This document shows positions 21,064 through 29,060 of a DNA stretch of 64,000 bases, in pieces (within the stretch, counting starts at the first letter, position 1; the number at the start of each line of letters is the position of its first letter). Under the pieces are notes generated by a model that saw only the letters and a program-made list of their open reading frames with translations, was not told where the DNA came from and ran no database searches. A program made the translations under genes and the position numbers. Source of the DNA: Clostridium moniliforme (lineage in GTDB: Bacteria > Bacillota > Clostridia > Clostridiales > Clostridiaceae); NCBI RefSeq assembly GCF_017873235.1, contig NZ_JAGGJZ010000001.1:1-64000 (forward strand), read 5' to 3'.

Positions 21064-21669
21064 TTAATATGCTCTAAAAATTCCAACTAATTTACCTAAT
21101 ATTTTGCAGTCATCAACTATTATAGGATCCATAGAAGCATTTTCAGGTTGAAGTCTTATATGATCCTTTTCCTTAAAAAATCTTTTAATAGTTGCATTAT
21201 CACCTATTAAAGCAACTACTATATCTCCATTAATTGCAGATTGAGTTTTTTCAATTATAGCTAAATCATTGTTATTAATTCCTGCATTTATCATACTATT
21301 ACCATTAACTTTAAGCATAAATAATTCATTATTATGTTTAATAAAATCAATTGGTATAGTAAAGGTATCTTCTATATTTTCTGTTGCTAGGATTGGAGTA
21401 CCAGCAGTTATATTACCTACTATAGGAATATTAATCATTTCACGTTTTGGTTGCGAAAATTCAACAATTTCAAGAGCTCTTGGTTTTGTGGGATCTCTTT
21501 TTATAAGGCCTTTTTTTTCTAATCTTTTTAGGTGACCATGTACTGTTGATGTAGATTTTAAACTTACGGCCTCACAAATTTCTCTTACAGATGGTGGATA
21601 TCCCTTATTTTCAGTATAGTTTTTTAAAAACTCATATATTTGACTTTGTTTATCTCTGCTCTCTAACAT
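21064..21669 (-). CDS. lexA: SOS repressor LexA
   Basis: LexA represses DNA-damage genes and cleaves itself when RecA is activated. The 201 residues contain the N-terminal winged helix ([30 protein letters not shown]), the cleavage site Ala89-Gly90 in NITAGTP, the catalytic Ser125 in NGNSMI and Lys162 in ATIKRF. The start is the ATG at 21669, preceded by GAGGTG; the longer frame to 21726 runs through the promoter. It is probably autoregulated through an operator that overlaps its -35 box. Confidence 0.96.
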   Translation of the reverse strand: MLESRDKQSQIYEFLKNYTENKGYPPSVREICEAVSLKSTSTVHGHLKRLEKKGLIKRDPTKPRALEIVEFSQPKREMINIPIVGNITAGTPILATENIEDTFTIPIDFIKHNNELFMLKVNGNSMINAGINNNDLAIIEKTQSAINGDIVVALIGDNATIKRFFKEKDHIRLQPENASMDPIIVDDCKILGKLVGIFRAY

Positions 21670-21697
21670 TGTATAGCACCTCACATTCTTTATAATA

Positions 21698-21768
21698 ATT
21701 ATAGCATATGAACAAAAAGATATCAAACTTATGTTCTATTTGAAATTATCATATTATTTTGTTATAAT
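21698..21768. promoter_or_regulatory. divergent lexA promoter region with LexA-type operator
   Basis: For lexA, TTGATA (minus strand, 21721-21726) and TATAAT (minus, 21698-21703) are 17 bases apart. For the gene at 21807, TTGAAA (21740-21745) and TATAAT (21763-21768) are also 17 apart. Between them AAACTTATGTTC (21725-21736) matches the clostridial LexA pattern GAACNNNNGTTC except for the first base. It overlaps the lexA -35 box and lies just before the other -35, so it could control both. Confidence 0.65.
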
Positions 21769-21806
21769 GTAGTTTGATTTTATACACTTAAAAAGGTGGT
21801 GTAATA

Positions 21807-22232
21807 ATGAAAGAAAAATATACTGAAGATGATTATTGCGATTTATACGAAAATAAAATATGTGATAATTGTGGTAAATGCTTGGAGGATCAGGGAGTAG
21901 ATATAAGAGCTATAAAAATTGAAGATATAGCTAAGAATGTTGAAGAAAATAAAATACTAGAAGAAGAATGGAAAAATATGATTGCTAAAGCTCAAAATAT
22001 AGATCCATCTATTGATAAAGAAGATCTTGAAAAAGCTTTAAAAGAAGCTTATTCATCAATTAATCTAAAGGAAAGCGAAAATGTTTCAAAGGAAGATGAA
22101 GATGGTGAATATATTGACGCCTTTGAATTTGTTGAATATTTAGATGAAGCAGATCTTTTTGAAGATAATTTAGAAGAAGAAACAGAAGAAATATTTCCAG
22201 GTGTTAGAAAATTAATAAAGAAAAAGAAATAA
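21807..22232 (+). CDS. conserved acidic protein with an N-terminal CxxCxxC cluster
   Basis: The 141-residue protein is not one I can assign. It begins with DDYCDLYENKICDNCGKCLED (residues 7-27), where CDNCGKC gives a CX2CX2C group plus an earlier Cys, a likely zinc or Fe-S site. The rest is highly acidic and helical, and ends in a basic tail (VRKLIKKKK). The start is ATG 21807 with AAGGTGG upstream. It is divergent from lexA and shares its promoter region, so it could be a damage-responsive gene, but that is inference. Confidence 0.7.
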   Translation: MKEKYTEDDYCDLYENKICDNCGKCLEDQGVDIRAIKIEDIAKNVEENKILEEEWKNMIAKAQNIDPSIDKEDLEKALKEAYSSINLKESENVSKEDEDGEYIDAFEFVEYLDEADLFEDNLEEETEEIFPGVRKLIKKKK

Positions 22233-22244
22233 ATTAAAATTATT

Positions 22245-22283
22245 AAAGAAGTAGATAATAAATTCATCTGCTTCTTTTTATTT
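22245..22283 (+). terminator. intrinsic terminator
   Basis: AAGAAGTAGAT (22246-22256) pairs with ATCTGCTTCTT (22266-22276) with one G-U pair, followed by TTTATTTT. Confidence 0.8.
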
Positions 22284-22347
22284 TAGAATAAAATATTTAA
22301 ATTAAATGAATACTAATATTGAAATAATATATTAGGAGAGATGTAAT

Positions 22348-22929
22348 ATGAATAAAAGAAAACTAAGCAAAATAGTTTTAATAGCTGGTATAATCGCATC
22401 ATCAGTTTCATTTATTGGTTGTAATGCAGCAAATAAAATGGCTAATGATACTAAAAATGCAGTTAAAGAAGGTACAAACGACACCAAAAATGCTATTGAA
22501 AAAGGTAAAGAAGATTTAAAAAACACTACAGAAGAAGTTAAAAAGAAATTTGATGAAACAGAAACAAAATATACTAAAGATCAATTTATGAAAGACTTAA
22601 AAGCAAAAGGATTTGATCCTAAAGTATCCAAAGAAGAAAATAATAGTTCAAAAAATAAAAATATGAAGATTTTTTCTGTAAATAAGGAAGTTATAAAAAT
22701 AAAAGGAGGAGAGTTGTCTTTATATGAATATGGTCCTGATGAAAAGGGAACACTTGAAAAAGATATGAATTCAATAACAAATAGCGGAGCAAATATTAAT
22801 GGCAATCCTATGACTTGGAATGTAAAACCTCATTTTTATAGAAAGGGAAGAGTTCTAATTGTATATGATGGTGATTCTAAAGAAATACTAACTTCCCTTA
22901 AAGAAATTTTAGGAGATCCTATTATATAA
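22348..22929 (+). CDS. putative lipoprotein
   Basis: The 193-residue protein has a lipoprotein signal peptide: Lys/Arg-rich start, hydrophobic core and lipobox SFIGC with Cys25. The mature protein starts with a repeated, amphipathic segment (NDTKNAVKEG / NDTKNAIEKG) of about 45 residues that looks helical and resembles stress-related YtxH-type repeats. A C-terminal globular part (about 70-193) follows, including ELSLYEYG and GRVLIVYDGDSKEIL. Function unknown; it is expected on the outer face of the membrane. The start is ATG 22348 after AGGAGAG. Confidence 0.75.
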   Translation: MNKRKLSKIVLIAGIIASSVSFIGCNAANKMANDTKNAVKEGTNDTKNAIEKGKEDLKNTTEEVKKKFDETETKYTKDQFMKDLKAKGFDPKVSKEENNSSKNKNMKIFSVNKEVIKIKGGELSLYEYGPDEKGTLEKDMNSITNSGANINGNPMTWNVKPHFYRKGRVLIVYDGDSKEILTSLKEILGDPII

Positions 22930-22958
22930 AGATATTTTAACTCTAAATAATTATACAA

Positions 22959-23008
22959 AGATAAAGATACTGTTTATATATGTTTTATAAAAAACAGTAT
23001 CTTTATCT
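22959..23008. terminator. strong bidirectional terminator
   Basis: A 17-base perfect stem, AGATAAAGATACTGTTT (22959-22975) with AAACAGTATCTTTATCT (22992-23008), separates the lipoprotein gene and the convergent recombinase gene. The T tracts beyond the stem are modest. Confidence 0.7.
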
Positions 23009-23015
23009 ATGAAAT

Positions 23016-24014
23016 TTATTTTATTTTTGATAAAGGGTTTGATTTTACAGCTTCTCTTAAAGTATCATCATCGACATGAGTGTATATTTGAGTTGTTGAT
23101 ATATTTTCATGACCTAATAAATCTTGAAGTGATCGTATATCCACATCTCCATACTTATACATTAATGTAGCAGCGGTATGTCTTAATTTGTGAGGAGTAT
23201 ATTTTTCATCTGTTAATCCTGCAGTTTTAGTATATTTTTTAACCATTAATTCAACTGTTCTCTTATTGATAGGTGTACCTCTATTAGATAAAAATAAATA
23301 TTTTTTATTTTCTTCTGTAACTTTAGAAACATCTCTATGTTTTAGATAATTGTCTAAGGCCTTAAGGCAAGCTTCATTTAAATAAACAGTTCTTTCTTTA
23401 TTACCTTTACCTATTATAGTTAATATATCTCCAGAAATCTTATCTAATCTAATACTACAAAGTTCAGATAACCTCATTCCACAATTTAAAAAGAGAGTTA
23501 ATATACAGTAATCTCTATAATAATTTTTATTTTTTTTATCCATAGAATTTAATAACCGTATACTTTCATCTAAAGTTAAGTAAATAGGATGTCTTTTATT
23601 TATTTTAGGTGATTCAAGCTCTAAAGTTGGATTTTCATCTATTATTTTCGCTTTATTTTGTAAATACTTAAAAAATGATTTTAATGTTGCAACTTTTCTA
23701 GCTCTAGCATAAGAACTGTTATGTCTATATTTTTCCAAAAAACTCATAAAAGCATATAATTCTGATAACTTTATATCCTTAATAAATTTAGTATCAATAT
23801 CATTTATAGGAATTTCATTAAGTTCATCAAGATTTTTATATAAATCTTCATATCTATATAATTTTAAAAATCTAAAAAACATAATTAAATCAATTTTATA
23901 TCCATCTATCGTATTTATTGACTTTCCACGTATAGTTTCTAAATAATTTAAAAAATCTACTACAATTTTAGGTAGAAGTTCTTCCTTTTTTAAATCTTTA
24001 AGGTCATAGATCAT
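23016..24014 (-). CDS. XerC/XerD-like tyrosine recombinase
   Basis: The 332-residue protein has an N-terminal SAM-like core-binding domain (about 10-140) and a C-terminal catalytic domain. The catalytic residues are visible: Arg in NCGMRLSELCSIRL, Lys in GKGNKERTVYLN, HxxR in HKLRHTAATLM, His in LLGHENISTTQIYTH and the nucleophile Tyr in that same motif. The length is slightly above XerC/D (about 300). It could resolve chromosome dimers or act elsewhere; no dif site was identified nearby. The start is ATG 24014 with a modest TAGGTG site. It stands alone, close to lexA. Confidence 0.88.
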   Translation of the reverse strand: MIYDLKDLKKEELLPKIVVDFLNYLETIRGKSINTIDGYKIDLIMFFRFLKLYRYEDLYKNLDELNEIPINDIDTKFIKDIKLSELYAFMSFLEKYRHNSSYARARKVATLKSFFKYLQNKAKIIDENPTLELESPKINKRHPIYLTLDESIRLLNSMDKKNKNYYRDYCILTLFLNCGMRLSELCSIRLDKISGDILTIIGKGNKERTVYLNEACLKALDNYLKHRDVSKVTEENKKYLFLSNRGTPINKRTVELMVKKYTKTAGLTDEKYTPHKLRHTAATLMYKYGDVDIRSLQDLLGHENISTTQIYTHVDDDTLREAVKSNPLSKIK

Positions 24015-24124
24015 TATTACACCTACTTTATTTAATTTATATTATCTATAAATTGTAGCATATTTATTATAAAAAGAGAATTATATAAAAAATTAAATAT
24101 AATCAATTAAAAATTAATTATAAT

Positions 24125-24166
24125 ATAAATTATTTCGCTAAATATACATTTAGCGAAATAATTTAT
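24125..24166. repeat. perfect 19-base inverted repeat with four-base loop
   Basis: ATAAATTATTTCGCTAAAT (24125-24143) is followed after four bases by its exact complement (24148-24166). Neither side carries a T tract, so it is not a typical terminator. It lies 110 bases upstream of the recombinase start and could be an operator, a cruciform or a recombination-related site. Confidence 0.7.
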
Positions 24167-24441
24167 AAGTAACAATAAATATTGAATTTAAATTTTAATA
24201 ATTTATATATATTTATAAGAAAAATTATTAGAAAATTCTACAGATTAGATAAATCTAACTATTTCAATTTATTTATTTTTAAAAATTTTATTTTTATTAA
24301 TTTCTAGTATTTGTACCTTTGAAATTTTCTAGAAATATTTTTTTGAAATAAATCCATGTCGCTTTAAAAATTTTAAATGTTATTTTTATAATTTTAAATA
24401 CTATAAGTAAAACCAACTTATAAATCTTTATTACTTAATAA

Positions 24442-24570
24442 TATACTTTCCATCAATTAACTAAATGCTTTTTACTTGAATTTGGAGAAAATACAGAATT
24501 ATCTTATAGTAGATATGAAATCCCAAAATTATTTAATGAATTATTTAAAGGATTAAAAGATATTAAATAG
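24442..24570 (+). pseudogene. possible coding remnant (C-terminal fragment)
   Basis: A frame open from 24442 to the TAG at 24568 reads through plausible protein sequence ending in LFNELFKGLKDIK, preceded by ENTELSYSRYEIPKL. It has no start codon or ribosome site. The composition is more protein-like than the surrounding AT-rich sequence. It may be the tail of a deleted gene. The family is not recognisable. Confidence 0.3.
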
Positions 24571-24582
24571 ACTTTTTAAAAA

Positions 24583-24600
24583 CAAGAACATATGTTCTTG
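24583..24600. promoter_or_regulatory. 18-base palindrome containing GAACATATGTTC
   Basis: CAAGAACATATGTTCTTG is a perfect palindrome whose core fits the LexA box pattern GAACNNNNGTTC. The same 12-base core recurs at 24723-24734 inside the dha terminator. No promoter for a complete gene is obvious next to it. Confidence 0.4.
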
Positions 24601-24699
24601 AGTCTGAAAAAGTACACTTATATAAGTTTTTAGGTTAATAAATCCTTTAATAAATTAACTAAATTATATAACATATCAAAATTCCATATAAAAAAACAC

Positions 24700-24758
24700 A
24701 AAAAGAATAAAACCAAGCTTAAGAACATATGTTCTAATTCTTAGTTTTATTCTTTTTT
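24700..24758 (-). terminator. dha operon terminator with embedded palindrome
   Basis: AAAAGAATAAAAC (24701-24713) pairs with GTTTTATTCTTTT (24744-24756). The inner part also pairs imperfectly and centres on GAACATATGTTC. A-rich and T-rich ends make it usable in both directions; on the minus strand it follows dhaM by about 55 bases. Confidence 0.65.
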
Positions 24759-24812
24759 AATATAGTTAATAACTATATTAAATTATATAATTGAAAAACG
24801 TTACTTTATAAA

Positions 24813-25202
24813 TTAATTAATTTTATTAAGCTTTAATTCTTCAAGTTCTTTTTTTATAACTTCTCTACTTTTTCCTATAGAGCTACTTACAGCTGCTGAA
24901 ATTGTTCCTTCAATTAATGCAGCATCAACTAATTCAACATTTTTTTGTTTATCTTCAGCAAGCATTTCTAATGCCATTTCAGCATTCATAAGAGCTGACC
25001 CTAAATCAAATAAAACTAAAACTCCATCTTCACTCCAAATTTCATTTATTCCATCTAATATTATATCTATATCAGTTCCTATTCTACCGTCTTTTGTGCC
25101 TCCTGCTGCTACCATTTTTACTTCTGGAGCCATTTGTTTTGCAATTTCAATTGCTCCTTCGGCTACTTTCTTGCTGTGTGAAATAATAACTAATCCTACC
25201 AT
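24813..25202 (-). CDS. dhaM: PTS-dependent dihydroxyacetone kinase phosphotransfer subunit DhaM
   Basis: DhaM passes phosphate from HPr to the ADP bound on DhaL. The 129 residues form a single EIIA-mannose-like domain; the phosphorylated His is in VIISHSKK near residue 9, and LVLFDLGSALMNAEMALE is typical. It lacks the HPr and EI-like extensions of E. coli DhaM, as usual in Firmicutes. The start is ATG 25202 after GGAGAT. It is the last gene of the dhaK-dhaL-dhaM operon, 101 bases after dhaL. Confidence 0.93.
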   Translation of the reverse strand: MVGLVIISHSKKVAEGAIEIAKQMAPEVKMVAAGGTKDGRIGTDIDIILDGINEIWSEDGVLVLFDLGSALMNAEMALEMLAEDKQKNVELVDAALIEGTISAAVSSSIGKSREVIKKELEELKLNKIN

Positions 25203-25303
25203 ATAAATCTCCTACTCTTTTATTAAAATATTGAACCTACCAACCCATTAAATTATTTTTAGTTCTTTATAAAGCTTTATTACAAATAATTTATATAATC
25301 TTT

Positions 25304-25930
25304 TTATATATTGTCGCTAATACATTTAATTAAAAGGTAACTTGATTGAGCACCTGGGTCTTTGTGTCCTATGCTTCTTTCTCCTAAATAACTTGCTCTT
25401 CCCTTTTTTGCTATAATATCTTTTGTATACTCAACTCTTTCATAAGCTTTAGCTACTGCTTTATTAAAAATATCTTTTTTATCATCATTAGTTTCAGTTA
25501 AATCTTTTATTAAATTGCTTACAGGTTCTAAAACATCAATCATTGTTTTATCATCAATATTAGCTTTTCCTCGCATTTTAACTCCCTTAACTGCTTCTTC
25601 TAAAGAATTTGAAAAATCATTTATATTCATTTCCTCTTTATTTGATAAAGAAGCTCCTGCTTTCATAAATGCAGTTCCATATAATGGACCTGATGCTCCA
25701 CCTACATTTGATACAAGATCTATTCCTACTTTTTTTAGTAAAGTTCCTATGTCATTATAAGAATTGTTTTCTAAATCTTCTTTTACTTTAGAAAATCCTT
25801 TAGCCATATTATGTCCGTGATCTCCATCACCTATAACAGCATCTAGCTCTGAAAGCTCTTCCTTGTTATCATTTATTACATCATTCATTGCTAATATTAT
25901 TTTTTTAACGTCTTCTATATTTAAACTCAT
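25304..25930 (-). CDS. dhaL: dihydroxyacetone kinase ADP-binding subunit DhaL
   Basis: DhaL holds ADP as a permanent cofactor that is rephosphorylated by DhaM and passes the phosphate to dihydroxyacetone on DhaK. The nucleotide/Mg site is [16 protein letters not shown] (about residues 26-41); [18 protein letters not shown] follows near 75-92. The C-terminus [13 protein letters not shown] is characteristic. The 208-residue length is normal. The start is ATG 25930 after GGGAGGT. Confidence 0.94.
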   Translation of the reverse strand: MSLNIEDVKKIILAMNDVINDNKEELSELDAVIGDGDHGHNMAKGFSKVKEDLENNSYNDIGTLLKKVGIDLVSNVGGASGPLYGTAFMKAGASLSNKEEMNINDFSNSLEEAVKGVKMRGKANIDDKTMIDVLEPVSNLIKDLTETNDDKKDIFNKAVAKAYERVEYTKDIIAKKGRASYLGERSIGHKDPGAQSSYLLIKCISDNI

Positions 25931-25966
25931 TATTTATTACCTCCCAAATTAAAACATTTTCATTTA

Positions 25967-26965
25967 TTACATTGTCTTAAAAGCTATAGTATTAGACTCT
26001 GCATCTAATAATTCTTTTAATTCATCATCCAATTTTAAAATTGAAATTGAAATTCCAGCCATCTCAATAGATGTCATATAATTTCCTACTAATGTTTTGT
26101 AAATTTTAATTCCTTTTTTATCTAATATATCATTTAAGTGATTATTAGCAATATATAATTCCATATTAGGAGTTGCTCCTAAACCATTTACCATAACTGC
26201 TACTTCATCACCTGAATTTATAGTTATATCATTTAATATCTTTTCAGTTAAAATATCTACAATTTCATTTGCTGTCTTAATTTTATCTTTGTGTGTTCCA
26301 GGTTCTCCATGAATTCCTATTCCTATTTCCATTTCATCTTCTTTTAATTCAAAATTTGGTTTTCCAACTGCTGGAACTGTACATGGAGTTAGTGCCATTC
26401 CCATACTTCTGACATTTTTAATAACTTTTTCAGCAACATCTTTAACTTCAATTAATGATGCTCCTTTTTCTGCTTTTGCACCTGCTATTTTATGAACAAA
26501 TACAGTACCTGCAATTCCTCTACGACCTGCAGTATAAAGACTATCTTCAACAGCAACATCATCATCAACAACTACTGATTCAACGTTAAAGCCTTCCATC
26601 TGAGCCATTTCTTGAGCCATTTCAAAATTCATTATATCTCCAGTATAATTTTTTATAATTAATAGTGTTCCATTTCCAGAATCAGTGTTTTTTATCCCCT
26701 CATAGACCTGATCTGGAGTTGGTGAAGTAAATACAGAACCTATTACAGCAGCATCTAGCATCCCCTTACCAACATATCCTGCATGAGCTGGTTCATGTCC
26801 GGAACCGCCACCACTTATTAGAGAAACTTTATTTTTTACTGGTGAATCAGCTCTTGTAATTACATCAAATCCATCTATTCTTTTTAGTTCTTTTGGGTAA
26901 GCTTTTATCATACCTTCTATCATTTCTTCAACAACATTTTCAGGATTATTTATTATTTTTTTCAT
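25967..26965 (-). CDS. dhaK: dihydroxyacetone kinase substrate-binding subunit DhaK
   Basis: DhaK binds dihydroxyacetone covalently through a histidine. The Gly-rich binding loop is SGGGSGHEPAHAGYVGKGM (about residues 50-68) and the covalent His lies in IGIGIHGEPGTHK (about 207-219). The start ATG at 26965 lies nine bases after AAAGGA (26975-26980); the upstream in-frame ATG at 26974 touches that site. The protein then has 332 residues. The operon lets the cell enter glycerol-derived dihydroxyacetone into glycolysis at the cost of PEP. No glycerol dehydrogenase or regulator gene is beside it. Confidence 0.94.
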   Translation of the reverse strand: MKKIINNPENVVEEMIEGMIKAYPKELKRIDGFDVITRADSPVKNKVSLISGGGSGHEPAHAGYVGKGMLDAAVIGSVFTSPTPDQVYEGIKNTDSGNGTLLIIKNYTGDIMNFEMAQEMAQMEGFNVESVVVDDDVAVEDSLYTAGRRGIAGTVFVHKIAGAKAEKGASLIEVKDVAEKVIKNVRSMGMALTPCTVPAVGKPNFELKEDEMEIGIGIHGEPGTHKDKIKTANEIVDILTEKILNDITINSGDEVAVMVNGLGATPNMELYIANNHLNDILDKKGIKIYKTLVGNYMTSIEMAGISISILKLDDELKELLDAESNTIAFKTM

Positions 26966-27130
26966 AGTTATCATCCTTTCTAAATTAAAAATTATTTAAA
27001 GGTTTTCATTAAAGTTATGTTTTTATAAAAGTTATAAATGTTTTTAATTAAATAAGTGTAAATAAAATTATTTTTAAAATTAATTATATAAATATTATAA
27101 CATACTTAACATTATAGAAATATATAACAA

Positions 27131-27167
27131 AAAAATTACCAGCATAAAGTTAATACTGGTAATTTTT
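27131..27167 (-). terminator. intrinsic terminator after the DUF2828 gene
   Basis: AAAAATTACCAG (27131-27142) pairs with CTGGTAATTTTT (27156-27167). On the minus strand the T tract continues as TTTTTTTGTT just after the stop codon at 27169. Confidence 0.85.
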
Positions 27168-27168
27168 A

Positions 27169-28689
27169 TTATTTTAATTTATATCTTTCACAGGTTAAAA
27201 TATCATTTAAATTTTTAAATCTTTCATTTTTATAAATATCATTATCTGAATTTATTATAAATTTAAAAGATTCATTTCCAGAACCTTGAATAATTTTAAA
27301 GTTATCATTAATTTCTTTTACTTTAAAAGATCCTTTATTTAAGATTAATACTTTTATTTCTGGCAATGTATAATTTGAATCTTTCCACTTTTCATGGATT
27401 TTATTATAAAATGATATATAGTCTTCACTAGAACATAAGTTCTGATGATATAATTCTTTAATATCATGAACAATTAATAAAAGTCCACTTGGTAAATCTT
27501 CATCATTTATATTATGTTTTATAGCTGCAAAAAGTATTAAATCTAAAATGCTTTCTATATTTATTTTGCTACTACATGAATTATTTATTATATTATTTGT
27601 TTTTTCTAAAATATCCTTAGCCTTAATTTTTTTTAAATTACAAACATCTTTTGTTTTAATTATATAATTTTTAAACCTTCCTGTATTATTATAAAGGTAA
27701 AACAAAGAAAAACTTAAAGCTTCCAATAAATATCTATTTTTATTTTTTATATCATTTTCATTTAATGTTATAGCTGTAATATAATTTTCTGACTCTAAAT
27801 TATTTTTATCTATTATATCAATTATTGAATTTTCATATTTAGTACTATCTCCAATTTTATAGTCTTCATTAAATATATTATTTAATATGTTTATAAACAC
27901 ATTTATATTTAGATTTTCTTCTTTTAGATTTAAATTATTTATATTTTTATATTCACTAAATCTTTTGTTATCATTTTTCTTAAAAGCATTTTTATATTTG
28001 TTATATGCTAATGATGGAACATCTCCATATTTAGTTTCATTCCACTTATTTTCTGATAAGTCCGTTTCTAGTACTCCGATTTTACTCCTAAGAATTGATA
28101 ATGTTTTTCTATAATGTTCATAAGACAAATTAAGTCCATCAGCTGTTTTTCTTGCAAGTCTCCTACTCTCTTCTGATGAAGTATTTATAGATTTAAGCCA
28201 TTTACCTAAATTAGATGGATTATCATTATTTAAATCAAGATTTATTTGTTCTCTAAATAATTCTAAAACTTCTTTTTCTAAAGGCGTATCAAAAAGAGAA
28301 TATAAATCATCAAATCTTCCGTAAATAGGAATTGATTTGATATAATTAACGTTAAGGTCCTCATTATAATTGTTTCCTATATATTTAATTGCTTCTTTAA
28401 AAAGGCTCCTCATTCCAAGACCATCTTTTATATCTCTTGAAAAGAATAATATTTTCATTGTAGATTCAAAGTTTTCTTTAAGAGCTTTATCTAAAATATC
28501 AAAATTTATTTTTTCTTCTTTATTTTCATATATATTTAAAATATGATTATATAAATTTTCTAACTCCTTAGAGCAAATACTTTCATTATTATAAAATTCA
28601 TCATAAGAATCTGCATAAATTTCTCTATAAATATCTGAATCAATATTTATAATTTCATCCTTTAATTTATTTAATAGTTTTAAGGGCAT
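27169..28689 (-). CDS. DUF2828 (TROVE/vWA-like) protein with degenerate MIDAS
   Basis: The 506-residue protein matches the DUF2828 pattern: FFSRDIKDGLGMR (about 82-94), IPIYGRFDDLYSLF (120-133), GKWLKS (162-167), YRKTLSILRSKIGVLE (193-208) and KWNETKYGDVPSLA (215-228). In the family this helical-repeat part is followed by a vWA domain with a DxSxS metal site. Here the matching segment (about 305-316, ITLNENDIKNKN) has lost it, although later vWA-like strands such as LLLIVHDIKELY remain. Related Ro60/TROVE proteins bind RNA; that role is inference. The start is ATG 28689 after AAGGAG, with a possible pseudoknot leader. Confidence 0.75.
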   Translation of the reverse strand: MPLKLLNKLKDEIINIDSDIYREIYADSYDEFYNNESICSKELENLYNHILNIYENKEEKINFDILDKALKENFESTMKILFFSRDIKDGLGMRSLFKEAIKYIGNNYNEDLNVNYIKSIPIYGRFDDLYSLFDTPLEKEVLELFREQINLDLNNDNPSNLGKWLKSINTSSEESRRLARKTADGLNLSYEHYRKTLSILRSKIGVLETDLSENKWNETKYGDVPSLAYNKYKNAFKKNDNKRFSEYKNINNLNLKEENLNINVFINILNNIFNEDYKIGDSTKYENSIIDIIDKNNLESENYITAITLNENDIKNKNRYLLEALSFSLFYLYNNTGRFKNYIIKTKDVCNLKKIKAKDILEKTNNIINNSCSSKINIESILDLILFAAIKHNINDEDLPSGLLLIVHDIKELYHQNLCSSEDYISFYNKIHEKWKDSNYTLPEIKVLILNKGSFKVKEINDNFKIIQGSGNESFKFIINSDNDIYKNERFKNLNDILTCERYKLK

Positions 28690-28700
28690 TTAGTAACTCA

Positions 28701-28761
28701 CTCCTTATAAAAACAAGACACATTTTTTATTATCCTTGTGCTGTAAGTGTCTTTACACAAG
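28701..28761 (-). promoter_or_regulatory. putative H-type pseudoknot leader of the DUF2828 gene
   Basis: On the minus strand CTTGTG (28761-28756) pairs with CACAAG (28740-28735). The loop between them contains AAGACAC (28753-28747), which is complementary to GTGTCTT (28721-28715), downstream of the first stem. Both helices together form an H-type pseudoknot that ends eight bases before the AAGGAG ribosome site (28706-28701). I do not recognise a known riboswitch. Chance pairing cannot be excluded. Confidence 0.4.
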
Positions 28762-28853
28762 ATATATTTAAATATTAATATATATCTTTACATTAATATT
28801 TATGTTAAATGAATTAAAATAATTCATTTTTAAATAATAAACTTAAAATTTTC

Positions 28854-29039
28854 TTATTTAACTTCCTTTATCCAATTTATTAATTTAGAATCTATATATT
28901 CAGATTTAGAGAAACCTTTTTTAAATATTCTAATTTGTTTATATTTAACTCCATCCATTTCAAAATCTAGAATATCAATTCTATCTCCTGAAATTCTTAA
29001 AAAATCTCTTTTTCCTTTTAATGATATTTTTATTTCCAA
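28854..29039 (-). CDS. small conserved-looking hypothetical protein
   Basis: A 61-residue protein if started at TTG 29039, 11 bases after AGGAG; a GTG at 29051 that would add four residues lies inside that site. The sequence alternates charged and hydrophobic residues (KGKRDFLRISGDRIDILDFEM, KYKQIRIFKKG), suggesting a small beta-rich fold, and ends in INWIKEVK. I do not recognise it. It follows the ABC-F gene within about 20 bases, so it is probably cotranscribed. Confidence 0.5.
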   Translation of the reverse strand: MEIKISLKGKRDFLRISGDRIDILDFEMDGVKYKQIRIFKKGFSKSEYIDSKLINWIKEVK

Positions 29040-29060
29040 AGTAATATTCACTCCTAAATT

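Larger units (their letters stand above)
24015..24812. other. gene-poor intergenic stretch of about 800 bases
   Basis: No complete gene is visible on either strand. It contains a perfect 19-base inverted repeat (24125-24166), a short open coding remnant (24442-24570), an 18-base palindrome (24583-24600) and the dha operon terminator (24700-24758). The left part probably includes the promoter of the recombinase gene. The sequence looks like a decayed gene region. Confidence 0.6.

Noticed and set aside
21710-21721. GAACAAAAAGAT as a second LexA half-site pair
   Set aside because: Only the left half GAAC fits; the right half GTTC is missing.
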